Of a DNA stretch of 64,000 nt, positions 17,873 to 26,940 are shown one piece after another (the first letter of the stretch is position 1; every line of letters begins with the position of its first letter). The stretch spans positions 124,001 through 188,000 of the forward strand of contig NZ_JBIGHY010000006.1 of the NCBI RefSeq assembly GCF_043555865.1, written 5' to 3'. The notes under the pieces are model-generated. The model saw nothing but the letters and a program-made list of their open reading frames with translations, searched no databases and was not told the origin of the DNA. This stretch comes from Pelomonas dachongensis. Its GTDB lineage: Bacteria; Pseudomonadota; Gammaproteobacteria; Burkholderiales; Burkholderiaceae_C. The position numbers and the translations under genes are program-made.

Positions 17873-19599
17873 GGGTTCAGCTTCAGTCGGTTCATCGTCT
17901 CGCGCAGGGCCGCGTTGTCAGGCTCGCGCTTCGCAGCGTCGGCCAGCACGCGCCGGGCCTCGTCCTGTGCGCCGCTTGCCCACAGCACCTCGCCCAGGTG
18001 CGCGGCGATCTCGGCGTCGGGGCGCCCGGCATGGGCCTGGCGCAGCAGGCGTGCCGCCTCAGTCAGGTTGCCCAGGCGGAACTCGACCCAGCCCAGGCTG
18101 TCGACGATGAAGGGTTCGCCCGGCGCCAGCTTCAGCGCACGTTCGATCAGCTCCTTGGCCTCGGGCAGCCGCACGTTGCGATCCGCCAGCGAATAGCCGA
18201 GCGCGTTGTAGGCGTGGTGGTGATCGGGCTTGATCTCGATGACCCGGCGCAGCAGGCGCTCCATCTCGTCGAAACGGCCCAGCTTCTCGCCCATCATGGC
18301 CTGCTCGTAGACCAGGTCGGCGTCGTCCTTGAAGCGTTCCGAGGCGCTCTTCAGCACGGTGAACGCGCCGGCATGGTCGTTCTGATCGCGCAGCAATTGA
18401 GCTTCGGCCAGCAGCGCGCCGCGCACGGTGTCGTCGCTGGCGCCCGCGGCAGGCTGCAGCAGCTTGCGCGCGTCCGCCAGCTTGCCCTGGCGGGCCAGCA
18501 GGCTGGCGCGGCGGAAGGTCACGGCCGTGCTGTTGCTGTCGATCTTCTGCAGCGCGGCCTCGGCGCCCTTCAGGTCGCCGCGCTGCTCGGCCGCCTGCGA
18601 CAGCATCAGCCAGCCGCTCTGCCGGCCTTCGGCGCGCGCGCGGATCTCGGCGTCGGTGCCGGCGGCAGGGGTGTCCAGGCGCTTCAGGCCTTCGCGCAGC
18701 GCCGTCTCGGCGGCGGCGGGGTTCTTCAGCTCCAGCTCGATCGCGCCGAGCGCGAGCCAGGCGGCGACGTTGTCGGGCGTCTGCTCGGTCAGCACGCGGA
18801 ACTCGCGGCCCGCCTCGGCCGGGCGCTGCGCCTTCACCAGCGCGCGTGCGTAGGCCTGGCGCAGCGCGTGCTGTTCAGGCTTGGCGTTCAGACGCGCGGT
18901 GATGAGGGCCTCCGCCTGCGGTTCGGCGGGCAGCAGGTCCACCGCGAGCTGCATCGCGTCATCGCTGTCCGGCAGGGCCTGGCCGAGCTCGCGCGTCAGC
19001 GCCAGCGAGCGAGCGTTCTCGCCCGCGTTCAGCGCAAGCCGCGCCTCGGTGTACAGCGCCGCGGGCTTCAGTGCGCCGGTCTGCGCCTGCAGCACCGGCG
19101 TCAGCGCGGTCAGCACGGCCCTGGGGTCGGGCGAACGCTGGAACAGGCGCGGCAGCGCGGCGATGAGGCCCGGGCGCTGCACGGCAGGTGCCACACGCAG
19201 CAGCGTGGCCAGCGGCTGCGGCACCTCCGCCGGCTTGTTCATCAGTGCCAGCAGCTGCACCACGCTCTGGTGCGCTTCGACGGACGTCGGCTGCGTCTCG
19301 GCCCAGGCGCGGGCGGCCATCAGGGCCTGGTCGCCGGCGCGCTCCTTCAGCGCAATCTGGACGACGCGCTTGAACAATTCCTCGTCGCCGGTACGGCGGG
19401 CGGCGTCCAGCAGCACCTGGAAGGCCACGCCGGCCTGGCCGCCGTTCAGCTCCAGCTCGCCGATCAGCAGTTGGTAGAACAACGGCGCGTCCATCGTCGA
19501 GTTGGTGACGGGCGTGGCCGGCGCCTCTTGGGCCTGGGCATGCAGCCCCAGCAGCGACAGGGCGGCAGCGCAGACGGCGCGACGGACGGGAAGAGGCAT
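17869..19599 (-). CDS. Exported TPR-repeat protein
   Basis: 576 residues with a signal peptide (about 1-23, ending LHAQAQ) and many tetratricopeptide-like helix pairs over the whole length. The C-terminal repeats around AYNALGYSLADRNVRLPEAK and GEPFIVDSLGWVEFRLGN are the clearest. TPR proteins usually scaffold envelope complexes. Its position upstream of lolB, with a 4-nt overlap, is conserved in this order. Exact function unknown. Confidence 0.8.
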   Translation of the reverse strand: MPLPVRRAVCAAALSLLGLHAQAQEAPATPVTNSTMDAPLFYQLLIGELELNGGQAGVAFQVLLDAARRTGDEELFKRVVQIALKERAGDQALMAARAWAETQPTSVEAHQSVVQLLALMNKPAEVPQPLATLLRVAPAVQRPGLIAALPRLFQRSPDPRAVLTALTPVLQAQTGALKPAALYTEARLALNAGENARSLALTRELGQALPDSDDAMQLAVDLLPAEPQAEALITARLNAKPEQHALRQAYARALVKAQRPAEAGREFRVLTEQTPDNVAAWLALGAIELELKNPAAAETALREGLKRLDTPAAGTDAEIRARAEGRQSGWLMLSQAAEQRGDLKGAEAALQKIDSNSTAVTFRRASLLARQGKLADARKLLQPAAGASDDTVRGALLAEAQLLRDQNDHAGAFTVLKSASERFKDDADLVYEQAMMGEKLGRFDEMERLLRRVIEIKPDHHHAYNALGYSLADRNVRLPEAKELIERALKLAPGEPFIVDSLGWVEFRLGNLTEAARLLRQAHAGRPDAEIAAHLGEVLWASGAQDEARRVLADAAKREPDNAALRETMNRLKLNP

Positions 19600-19643
19600 G
19601 CGAAGGAACTCCGGGAGCGAGCGCTGATTATGATTTCCGTCCC

Positions 19644-20462
19644 ATGCCCGAGTTACCCGAAGTCGAAGTCACCCGCCGCAGCTTTGCGACGGCCATCCAC
19701 GGGGCTCGCGTGACGGGCCTGCGCCTGGGGAAACCGCTGCGCTGGCCCATCGGCGTGGACCCCGAAACGCTGCTCGGCAGCCGCGTGGGCGACGTGCAAA
19801 GGCGCGGTAAATATTTGTGGCTGCCGCTGCAGGAGCGCGGCGGGCTGCTGATGCACCTGGGCATGTCCGGCTCCCTGGCGTTCCTCGACGCGACGCCCGC
19901 CGCCGGGCCGCATGACCATTTCGACCTGCACACCGACCGCGGCCTGCTGCGGCTGACCGACCCGCGCCGCTTTGGCGCCGTGGTGTGGGGCGCGGCGCTG
20001 GATGCCGACCCTGTGGCGACGCTGCTGGCCAGCCTGGGTCTGGAGCCCTTTGACGACCGCTTCGACGGACTGCATCTGCATGCGGCACTCAGCGGCCGGC
20101 GCGTCGCCATCAAGCAGGCGCTGCTGGCGGGCGACATCGTCGTGGGCGCCGGCAATATCTACGCCTGCGAGGCGCTGTTCATGGCAGGCATCGACCCGCG
20201 CCTGCCCGCGGGCAAGCTCAGCCGCCCCCGCGCGGACAGGCTGGCGCTGGCCGTGCGCACGGTGCTGGGCCAGGCGCTGGAGGCTGGCGGCACGACGCTG
20301 CGCGACTTCCGCGACGCGCATGGCGTGGCTGGTAGCTTCCAGATGCAGGCGCAGGTCTACGGCCGCGAGGGCGAACCCTGCCGGCGCTGCGGCACGGCCA
20401 TCCGGCGCATCGTGCAAGGCCAGCGGTCGACGTTCTTCTGCCCTTCATGCCAGAGGCGTTGA
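19644..20462 (+). CDS. mutM: Formamidopyrimidine-DNA glycosylase
   Basis: Removes 8-oxoguanine and ring-opened purines from DNA. It has the N-terminal MPELPEVEVTRR with catalytic Pro2/Glu3, the lysine in RRGKYLW, the helix-two-turn-helix NIYACEALF, and a C-terminal zinc finger (CRRCGTAIRR...FFCPSC). It is 272 residues. It lies divergent from the TPR gene with only 44 nt between. mutY starts on its stop codon (TGATG), so the two oxidised-guanine repair enzymes are made together. Confidence 0.96.
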   Translation: MPELPEVEVTRRSFATAIHGARVTGLRLGKPLRWPIGVDPETLLGSRVGDVQRRGKYLWLPLQERGGLLMHLGMSGSLAFLDATPAAGPHDHFDLHTDRGLLRLTDPRRFGAVVWGAALDADPVATLLASLGLEPFDDRFDGLHLHAALSGRRVAIKQALLAGDIVVGAGNIYACEALFMAGIDPRLPAGKLSRPRADRLALAVRTVLGQALEAGGTTLRDFRDAHGVAGSFQMQAQVYGREGEPCRRCGTAIRRIVQGQRSTFFCPSCQRR

Positions 20463-21475
20463 TGGAAGACTTCGGCAAGATCGTCGTCGCCTGGCAGAAG
20501 CGCCACGGCCGCCACACGCTGCCGTGGCAGAACACGCGCGACCCCTACCGCGTGTGGCTGTCGGAGATCATGCTGCAGCAGACGCAGGTGACGACCGTGC
20601 TGGGCTACTACGAACGCTTCCTCGCGCGCTGGCCGCAAGTGACCGACCTGGCCGCCGCGACGCTGGACGAGGTGCTGGCCCAGTGGGCGGGCCTGGGCTA
20701 CTACAGCCGCGCGCGCAACCTGCACGCCTGCGCGCAAGCGGTGGCGCAACTGCATGGCGGCGAGTTCCCGCGCAGCGCCGCGCAGCTGCAGACGCTGCCG
20801 GGCATCGGCCGCTCGACGGCAGCCGCCATCGCGGCGTTCTGCTTCGGCGAGCACGTGGCCATCCTGGACGGCAACGTGAAGCGCGTGCTGTCCCGCGTGC
20901 TGGCTTTTGACGGCGACCTGTCCAGCAGCGCGGCCGAGAAGCGGCTGTGGGACCGCGCCACCGAGCTGCTGCCGCAGCAGGACGTGGACCGCTACACGCA
21001 GGGCCTGATGGACCTGGGCGCCACCGTCTGCACTGCGCGGTCGCCGGACTGCCTGATCTGCCCCGTTCAGCCGCTGTGCCGCGGCCAGCATGCGGGCGAC
21101 CCGACGCGCTACCCCGTCAAGACGAAGAAGCTCAAGCGCGGTCGCCGCGAGAACTGGTGGCTGTGGATGGAAAGAGACGGTGAAGGTGGGGGACAGGTCT
21201 TGCTGCAGCAGCGCCCGGCAACGGGTGTGTGGGCCGGCCTGTGGACGCTGCCCATGTTTGAAGACGAGGCCAGCGCCAGGGCGGCCCTGTCGGGCGCCCT
21301 GCCCGAGGTGCTGCCGCGCATCGAGCATGCGTTGACGCACTTCGACTGGGTGCTGCACACCTTGCGTACCTCGGGCGAACTGAAGGCTGCGCCTGGTGGC
21401 ACCTGGGTGGCGCGCGAGAAACTGGCGGCCTACGCGCTGCCGGCGCCGCTGAAGAAACTGATCGGGGTGAACTGA
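20462..21475 (+). CDS. mutY: Adenine DNA glycosylase
   Basis: Removes adenine mispaired with 8-oxoguanine, complementing MutM. It has WQKRHGRHTLPWQ, SEIMLQQTQVTTVLGYYERF, the helix-hairpin-helix LPGIGRSTAAAIAAF with catalytic Asp in DGNVKRVLSR, the 4Fe-4S cysteines in CTARSPDCLICPVQPLC, and a C-terminal NUDIX-like domain recognising 8-oxoG. It is 337 residues from ATG 20462, which overlaps the mutM stop; an upstream ATG at 20447 is also in frame but lies inside mutM. Confidence 0.95.
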   Translation: MEDFGKIVVAWQKRHGRHTLPWQNTRDPYRVWLSEIMLQQTQVTTVLGYYERFLARWPQVTDLAAATLDEVLAQWAGLGYYSRARNLHACAQAVAQLHGGEFPRSAAQLQTLPGIGRSTAAAIAAFCFGEHVAILDGNVKRVLSRVLAFDGDLSSSAAEKRLWDRATELLPQQDVDRYTQGLMDLGATVCTARSPDCLICPVQPLCRGQHAGDPTRYPVKTKKLKRGRRENWWLWMERDGEGGGQVLLQQRPATGVWAGLWTLPMFEDEASARAALSGALPEVLPRIEHALTHFDWVLHTLRTSGELKAAPGGTWVAREKLAAYALPAPLKKLIGVN

Positions 21476-21777
21476 TGAGAGCGGAAGTCAAGAACGGCCT
21501 GGAGTACGCGGTGATCGCGCTGCTGGTTGCCGGGCTGTGCCTGTGGCAACTCATCGCCGGCACACAAGCAGGCGAGCCGCCCGCGGAAAAGGTCGTGCTG
21601 CTGAGCCTGGGGCTGATGGTGGCCGGCACCATGCATTGCGTTTTCATGATGCAGCTGGTGCAACGCACCGGTCGCTCGTTCTGGCCCTGGTTCGTCGCCA
21701 TCGTGCTGCTGATGCCGCTGGGCAGCGCCGTTCTGCTGGCGTTGTTGCTGGGCGATTCGGAGGCTTCATCAAGCTGA
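21475..21777 (+). CDS. Small membrane protein of unknown function
   Basis: 100 residues; ATG 21475 overlaps the mutY stop (TGATG). Three hydrophobic segments are visible, around residues 10-28, 41-62 and 71-92. I do not recognise a family. The overlap implies co-transcription with mutM-mutY, but nothing ties it to repair. Confidence 0.7.
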   Translation: MRAEVKNGLEYAVIALLVAGLCLWQLIAGTQAGEPPAEKVVLLSLGLMVAGTMHCVFMMQLVQRTGRSFWPWFVAIVLLMPLGSAVLLALLLGDSEASSS

Positions 21778-21823
21778 CGAACACGTGCCTTCTCCGCATT
21801 GCCTGAGTCTTTTGAAAGAGGCA

Positions 21824-21857
21824 CAGTCTCCGGCAATAACGTGAGGAGACTGCCTTG
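21824..21857 (+). promoter_or_regulatory. Hairpin hiding the ribosome-binding site of the chemoreceptor gene
   Basis: CAGTCTCC at 21824-21831 is exactly complementary to GGAGACTG at 21845-21852, which contains the only Shine-Dalgarno sequence before the TTG start at 21855. A closed hairpin would block ribosome entry. Confidence 0.45.
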
Positions 21858-23651
21858 AATTTCCTAAAGAACCTGCGCGTCGGGGCCCGTCTCGGCCTGG
21901 CCTTTGCGCTGCTGCTGGCGTTGCTGCTCGCGATGGCCGGTGTCGGCGCGATGCTGGCGAAGTCGATCAACAAACACGTCGAGTATTACGGCAGCGACAT
22001 CGTGCCGTCGCTGCGCATCGTGCGCAATGTCGACAGCACGATTTCGGACGCGCGGCGCCTGGAGCAGCAGCACCTGCTGACGGAAGACGACAAGGAAAAG
22101 AAGTCGCTGTCCGAACGCGTGGGCAAGGCGCGGCAGGACTTCGAGGAGGCCGTCAAGAAGTACGAGGTCCTGGTGTCGGACGACAACGACCGCGCTTTCC
22201 TCAAGCGGGTGACCGACGGCGGCCGCGCCTACTTCGAAGTCGGCGCCAAGGTGCTGAAGGCCTCCGAGGAGAGTGCCGCCGACCCGGCCCAGGGAACGGC
22301 GGCCAAGGCCCTGACCTTTGGGCCTGCGCGCGATGCCTACCGCGGCGTTCGGGATGAAATCCAGAAATGGTGGGCCTACAACGAAGAAGTGGCCAATGAA
22401 GAGACCCGGGCCGGCGGGGCGGCCTACCAGCGCGTGCTGCTCAGTTTTGCCGTGGCCTCGGCCGTGGCCCTGGCCCTGGGCATTGTGGCTGCGATCGCCA
22501 TCACGCGCTCGATAACGCGCCCGCTGGTGCAGGCGTCGGCGGCTGTGACGGCGGTGGCGGGCGGTGACTTGACGCAGCGCCTGCACAGCCACTCGCGCGA
22601 CGAACTCGGGTTGCTGCTCGGCAAGCTCGACGAGATGACGCAGAACCTCGCGCGCATGGTGTCCGGCGTGCGCGCCGGCTGCGACCAACTCGGCGTGGCC
22701 GCGGCCGAGATCGCACAGGGCAACGCCGACCTGTCGGCTCGCACCGAAAGCCAGGCGTCCAGCCTGGAGGAGACGGCCGCGTCGGTCGAGCAGATGGCCG
22801 CGCAGATCAAGGCCAATGCCGACAACGCGCGCCAGGCCGACCAACTGGCCAATCACGCGTCGGAGACGGCCAAGACCGGTGGCGAAGCGGTGGGCGAGGT
22901 GGTCGCCACCATGGACGCGATTTCGGCGTCCAGCCGCAAGATCTCCGACATCATCGGCACCATCGACGGCATCGCATTCCAGACCAACATCCTGGCGCTG
23001 AACGCCGCGGTCGAGGCGGCGCGCGCCGGCGAGCAGGGCCGTGGCTTCGCGGTGGTGGCCGGCGAGGTGCGCCTGCTGGCGCAGCGCAGTGCCGAGGCGG
23101 CCAAGGAGATCAAGAGCCTGATCGGCGACAGCGTCACCAAGGTGGAGAGCGGCAGCGCGCAGGTGCTGTCGGCGCGCGACACCATCGTGCAGATGGTCAA
23201 CGAGGTGCGCAAGGTGACCGACCTGGTGGGTGAGATCACCGTGTCCAGCCGTGAGCAGAGCGAAGGCGTGGGCCAGATCAACGCCGCCGTCAGCCAGCTG
23301 GACCAGGCCACGCAGCAGAACGCAGCGCTTGTGGAGCAGACGGCGGCTGCTGCGGAAAGCATGCGCCAGCAGACCAGCAAGCTCACCGAGGCGGTCGCGG
23401 CGTTCCGCGTGGATGGCAATGCAGCCGCTGCGGTGCGCAGCGCACCGCGGCCGGCGCCGCGTCCACCCGTGGCCGGGCCAAAGCCTCCAGCGCACAAGCC
23501 TGCCGCAACGCCGACCTCAAAACCGGCCATGAAACCGGCCACGAAGCCGGTGCCCAAGACTGCTGCAGCGGCGCCCGTTGCTGCCGCCCCGGCACCCAGG
23601 CCCGCGCCACCCGCCCCCAGCGCGGCCGAAGGCGACTGGGAGACCTTCTAG
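21855..23651 (+). CDS. Methyl-accepting chemotaxis protein
   Basis: Chemoreceptor that controls CheA through a cytoplasmic signalling hairpin. The TTG start at 21855 has GAGGAG seven nt upstream. Layout: TM1 about residues 10-32, a periplasmic four-helix-type sensor domain to about 190, TM2 about 193-213, HAMP, then a signalling domain with the conserved tip EQGRGFAVVAGEVRLLAQRS (about 391-410). A long Ala/Pro/Lys tail ends in GDWETF, close to the NWETF pentapeptide that tethers CheR/CheB in E. coli receptors, so this is a high-abundance-type receptor. Ligand unknown. Its stop overlaps the stop of the convergent oxidoreductase (CTAG). Confidence 0.93.
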   Translation: MNFLKNLRVGARLGLAFALLLALLLAMAGVGAMLAKSINKHVEYYGSDIVPSLRIVRNVDSTISDARRLEQQHLLTEDDKEKKSLSERVGKARQDFEEAVKKYEVLVSDDNDRAFLKRVTDGGRAYFEVGAKVLKASEESAADPAQGTAAKALTFGPARDAYRGVRDEIQKWWAYNEEVANEETRAGGAAYQRVLLSFAVASAVALALGIVAAIAITRSITRPLVQASAAVTAVAGGDLTQRLHSHSRDELGLLLGKLDEMTQNLARMVSGVRAGCDQLGVAAAEIAQGNADLSARTESQASSLEETAASVEQMAAQIKANADNARQADQLANHASETAKTGGEAVGEVVATMDAISASSRKISDIIGTIDGIAFQTNILALNAAVEAARAGEQGRGFAVVAGEVRLLAQRSAEAAKEIKSLIGDSVTKVESGSAQVLSARDTIVQMVNEVRKVTDLVGEITVSSREQSEGVGQINAAVSQLDQATQQNAALVEQTAAAAESMRQQTSKLTEAVAAFRVDGNAAAAVRSAPRPAPRPPVAGPKPPAHKPAATPTSKPAMKPATKPVPKTAAAAPVAAAPAPRPAPPAPSAAEGDWETF

Positions 23652-24778
23652 AACAAGTGGGCCAAGCGCCGCACGGCGTCCTCGGACTGGGTGCGATCCG
23701 GGCGCAGGTCGCTGCTGCCGAAGTCGCCCGGTGCCATGGTGGCGACCAGCAGGCCGTCGCGACGCGGCAGCGCGACGATGCCCTGGCCCCGGTAGATCAG
23801 TGCGTAGTCCACTTCGGGCTGCGGGATCAGCCGGGCCGTCTGGCCGCGCACCGGCGTCATGCTGGCGTCGCCCAGCAGCATGCGCGCGCCGTCGCCCGTG
23901 CAGTTGACGACGACGGTTTCTGGCAGGCGGGCAAAGTCACGTGTCGAGCGCAGCTCGTGCGGCTGCCACCGGCCGCCGTCGCGCATGAAGTCCTCCCACA
24001 GCAGCCGCTGGTAAGCCGGTATGTTGAACACCAGTTGCGTGAAGCGGCGCGCATGCCGCAGGCCGAACGGATGCTCGCCCGCTGCCAGGGCCAGTCCTTG
24101 CGGCCGCAGGTCGGCCACGTGCGGGGCCAGGTCGGGGTAGTCGGGCTCGCCCGCGTAGGGATTGGGCACCGGCTGATCGAAGCCGACATCGCCCACGACG
24201 TAGCCGTCATGCCATTGCACCGGCCCCGAGGACAGGCCCAGGTAGCTCTGGTGCACCTGGAACGCGTCGCGGGCCATGGCTTCCCAGTCGGACATCCACT
24301 CGGGGCTGGCATGTGCGGACGTGACGATGCGCGACTCCGGCGTCCACAACCCCGTGGCGGCCGACGAATGCACGCGGGGCGCCCGGTCCTTGCCATACAG
24401 CCGCACCGGGTACCCCGCCTGCTGGGCCCAGCGTGCGGTGGTGAGGCCGATGGCGCCCGCGCCCACCACGGCCAGCCGCTGGCCCGGCTTCAGCCCGGCG
24501 GCCTGCACCAGTGCCAGCGCACGTTGCGCCGAGCCCCACGACAGCGACCAGCCGCTGCCGCCGTGGCCGTAGTGGTGGACAACCGTCTTGCCGTGCAGGC
24601 GCTGGATTTGCAGGCGAGGCCCTTGCGCGCGGAACGGGCGGATGCCCACGGTGATGTCGATGATGCGGTCCGGGCTCAACCGCATCGCGACCGGCGGGCG
24701 CGGTGCTGCGAACTCCAGCGCTGAAGCGGGCAGGGCGAGACCCGCGGCGCCTGCCGCGAGCAGATGACGTCGTTGCAT
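23648..24778 (-). CDS. Exported FAD-dependent oxidoreductase (DAO family)
   Basis: 376 residues. The N-terminus MQRRHLLAAGAAGLALPASA looks like a Tat signal (twin Arg, hydrophobic stretch), suggesting export with bound FAD. The dinucleotide-binding fold has AVVGAGAIGLTTARWAQQAGY, and GYVVGDVGFDQPVPNPYAGE and VVNCTGDGARMLLGD fit the D-amino-acid-oxidase-like family; HHYGHGGSGWSLSWGSA is a typical DAO C-terminal motif but sits early in this protein. The substrate is probably an amine or D-amino acid, but this is not determined. It is 8 nt downstream of the M56-S11 gene and may belong to the same transcript. Confidence 0.75.
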   Translation of the reverse strand: MQRRHLLAAGAAGLALPASALEFAAPRPPVAMRLSPDRIIDITVGIRPFRAQGPRLQIQRLHGKTVVHHYGHGGSGWSLSWGSAQRALALVQAAGLKPGQRLAVVGAGAIGLTTARWAQQAGYPVRLYGKDRAPRVHSSAATGLWTPESRIVTSAHASPEWMSDWEAMARDAFQVHQSYLGLSSGPVQWHDGYVVGDVGFDQPVPNPYAGEPDYPDLAPHVADLRPQGLALAAGEHPFGLRHARRFTQLVFNIPAYQRLLWEDFMRDGGRWQPHELRSTRDFARLPETVVVNCTGDGARMLLGDASMTPVRGQTARLIPQPEVDYALIYRGQGIVALPRRDGLLVATMAPGDFGSSDLRPDRTQSEDAVRRLAHLF

Positions 24779-24786
24779 GAGGGACC

Positions 24787-26538
24787 TCAGGGTTTCGGGC
24801 GTGCCAGCGACTTGCGGATGAGCGCCGCGTCGCGAAGGCGCTGGGCCGAACCGTCGGCGTCCAGCAGCACGACGGTGATGGGGCGCTTGCCGTTGAGCAT
24901 GCGCATCGCCAGGCAGCGCCCGGCCTCCTCGGTGTAGCCGGTCTTGGAGACGCGGATGTTCCAGCCCTTGGTGCCCACCAGCCGGTTGGTGTTGCGCAGC
25001 TCGCGGGCGCGACCGTCCAGCGTGGCGCTGGACTTTTTGACGCTGGTGATGCGCTCGATCTCGCGGTAACGCGCCGCGGCGGCCGTGATGACGGCCATCT
25101 CGTTGGCCGTGGAGATGTTGTCGGGCGACAGGCCGGTCGCCTCGGCGATGCGCGTGCGCTTCAGACCCAGTGCGCGCAGCTTGGCGTTGACGGACTTCAG
25201 GAAGCCCGCCTCGCCACCGGGGAAGTTGCGCGCCAGCGCCGAGGCCGCGCGGTTCTCGGACACCAGCAGCGCCATCTCCAGCGCATCCTGGCGTGTCATC
25301 TGCGTACCGACACGCACGCGCGAGCGGCTGTGCTTGAGCGTGTCGACATCGTCGCCGGTGATGCGCAGCTTCTCGGTCGGGTCCAGCTTGGCGTCCAGCA
25401 CGACCATCGCAGTCAGCAGCTTGGTCAGCGATGCGATGGGCACGACGGCATCGGCGTCACGTGCCATCAGCACCTCGCCGGTGGCGTCGTCGATGACGGC
25501 CACATGCTTGGCATTGACGGGCAGGCGCAGCTGCTGGGCGGGCAGCACCTTGGCTGGCTGCGCGGCGGGTGCCGCGACGCCGGGGGCGTCGACGGGCGCT
25601 GGCGTGCTTTTCGCCTGCACGACGAAGCTGGTGGCAGCGATCAGCAGCGCTGGCAGCGCCAGCTTCCAGCCGGTGGCCTGGGGGCGCGGCGCCAGCAGCC
25701 GCTCGACACGGTGCAGCAGGTTGCCGCCGCGCGCGGCCAGTGCGACCCCGGACACGCGGCCGGGCGTGGATTGCGGCGCGTCGAGCTCGGCCAGCGCATG
25801 CAGCGCCTGGGCCAGGCGACGCGCGTTGCCGGGCAGCTCCGCCGCGATCTCGTCGGCCACCAGCTCGCGCTCGGCGCGCAGCCGCGCCGACAGCCACCAC
25901 ACCACCGGGTGGAAGAAAAGCAAGGCTTCCACGGCGCTCTGCAGCAGGTTGGCCGCGTAGTCCCAGCGACGCACGTGGGCCAGCTCATGAGCCAGCAAGG
26001 CCTCCAGCAGTTCCACCGGCAGCCGGCTCAGCAACGCGGCGGGCAGCAGCACGCAGGGTTTCAGGGTGCCCAGGGCGATGGGGCCGTCCAGGCCATCCAG
26101 CAGTCGCAGGCCGACGGGGCGACGCAGGCCCAGCCGGCGGGCGAGGGCGTCCAGCCGCGCCTGCCACTCGGCCGGCGCTGGCGCGGAGCGGCGCCGCGCG
26201 CGCCCCACCCAGGCCAGGCCCAGTGCCAGCCGCGCCAGCATCAGCACCGTGCCGAGCGCCCAGGCGCTGACCAGCGCCGGCATCTGCGCCAGCAGCGGTG
26301 GCAACTCTGCGGCGAACTCCACCTCGGCGGGCGCCAGGTCCAGGCATTGCGCCAGCGGCAGGCCCAGGCAGGCCAGCAGGCCCGCGGCACAGACGGCGTA
26401 GCGCCAGCGCGCAGGCGCACCACGCAGCAGCGCCAGCAGCGCCAGCAGCAGCGCGACGGCGAGCCCGACCACCACGCCCTGCCAGACGAAGTTCAACAGA
26501 GCCAGGCCCCAGGCATTCATGGCGATGTCCAGGTTCAT
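24787..26538 (-). CDS. BlaR1-like M56 metalloprotease fused to a PBP7-like S11 D-Ala-D-Ala endopeptidase
   Basis: 583 residues in two parts. The N-terminal part is a BlaR1/MecR1-type membrane protease: hydrophobic segments near 14-38, 48-62, 88-111 and 198-218, zinc motif HELAH at 184-188, downstream acidic ligand in ERELVADE (about 224-230), and a last membrane segment near 293-308. After an Ala/Pro linker (310-340), the C-terminal part is a full S11 peptidase close to PbpG/PBP7: SLTK at 370-373, SEN at 427-429 and KTG at 532-534, plus GLSPDNISTANEMA. Classic BlaR1 carries a class-D-beta-lactamase-like sensor instead. It overlaps the blaI-like gene by 4 nt. The likely role is sensing beta-lactams or cell-wall fragments and then cleaving the repressor. 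Confidence 0.85.
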   Translation of the reverse strand: MNLDIAMNAWGLALLNFVWQGVVVGLAVALLLALLALLRGAPARWRYAVCAAGLLACLGLPLAQCLDLAPAEVEFAAELPPLLAQMPALVSAWALGTVLMLARLALGLAWVGRARRRSAPAPAEWQARLDALARRLGLRRPVGLRLLDGLDGPIALGTLKPCVLLPAALLSRLPVELLEALLAHELAHVRRWDYAANLLQSAVEALLFFHPVVWWLSARLRAERELVADEIAAELPGNARRLAQALHALAELDAPQSTPGRVSGVALAARGGNLLHRVERLLAPRPQATGWKLALPALLIAATSFVVQAKSTPAPVDAPGVAAPAAQPAKVLPAQQLRLPVNAKHVAVIDDATGEVLMARDADAVVPIASLTKLLTAMVVLDAKLDPTEKLRITGDDVDTLKHSRSRVRVGTQMTRQDALEMALLVSENRAASALARNFPGGEAGFLKSVNAKLRALGLKRTRIAEATGLSPDNISTANEMAVITAAAARYREIERITSVKKSSATLDGRARELRNTNRLVGTKGWNIRVSKTGYTEEAGRCLAMRMLNGKRPITVVLLDADGSAQRLRDAALIRKSLARPKP

Positions 26539-26927
26539 CCCTGCTCTCCGTTCTTGGCCAGCAACTGGCGGATCTCGGCGCGCTCCTTGGCGCTGACGTG
26601 GCTCTTCAGGGCGGCCAGCACCAGCGCCTTGCCGGAGCCGGCAAAAGCCTTGGCGATGAAGTCCTTGACGAGGGACTGCTGCAGCTTGTCCTGCGTCTGC
26701 ACAGGCGCGTAGCGCTGCGGGCGCTGGCTCTCGTCGCGGGTCAGCAGCCCCTTGCCGTGCATCACCTGCAGCTGGCGCAGCACGGTGGCATAGGTCGCGT
26801 CGGGCCGTTCGGGCAACAAGGCCTCATGCACGGCCTTGGCGTCGGCGGGGCCCAGGCGCCACAGCACCTGCAGCAGGTCCAGCTCGGCGGCCGTCGGACG
26901 CGTGGTGGAAGGGGAGGGGTGTGGCAT
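26535..26927 (-). CDS. blaI: BlaI/MecI-family transcriptional repressor
   Basis: Winged-helix dimeric repressor, 130 residues from ATG 26927; an upstream TTG start would overlap the operator. Family segments are TAAELDLLQVLWRLGPADAK, TYATVLRQLQVMHGKGLL and YAPVQTQDKLQQSLVKDFIAKAFAGS. It precedes, and overlaps by 4 nt, the M56-S11 gene, the standard repressor-protease pair. It should bind the palindromes just upstream and be relieved on cleavage. Confidence 0.88.
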   Translation of the reverse strand: MPHPSPSTTRPTAAELDLLQVLWRLGPADAKAVHEALLPERPDATYATVLRQLQVMHGKGLLTRDESQRPQRYAPVQTQDKLQQSLVKDFIAKAFAGSGKALVLAALKSHVSAKERAEIRQLLAKNGEQG

Positions 26928-26940
26928 GGCGAGCAGAATA

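Noticed and set aside
17785..19713. 642-codon plus-strand frame opposite the TPR gene
   Set aside because: Low-complexity antisense frame that runs into mutM; the minus-strand TPR protein is convincing.
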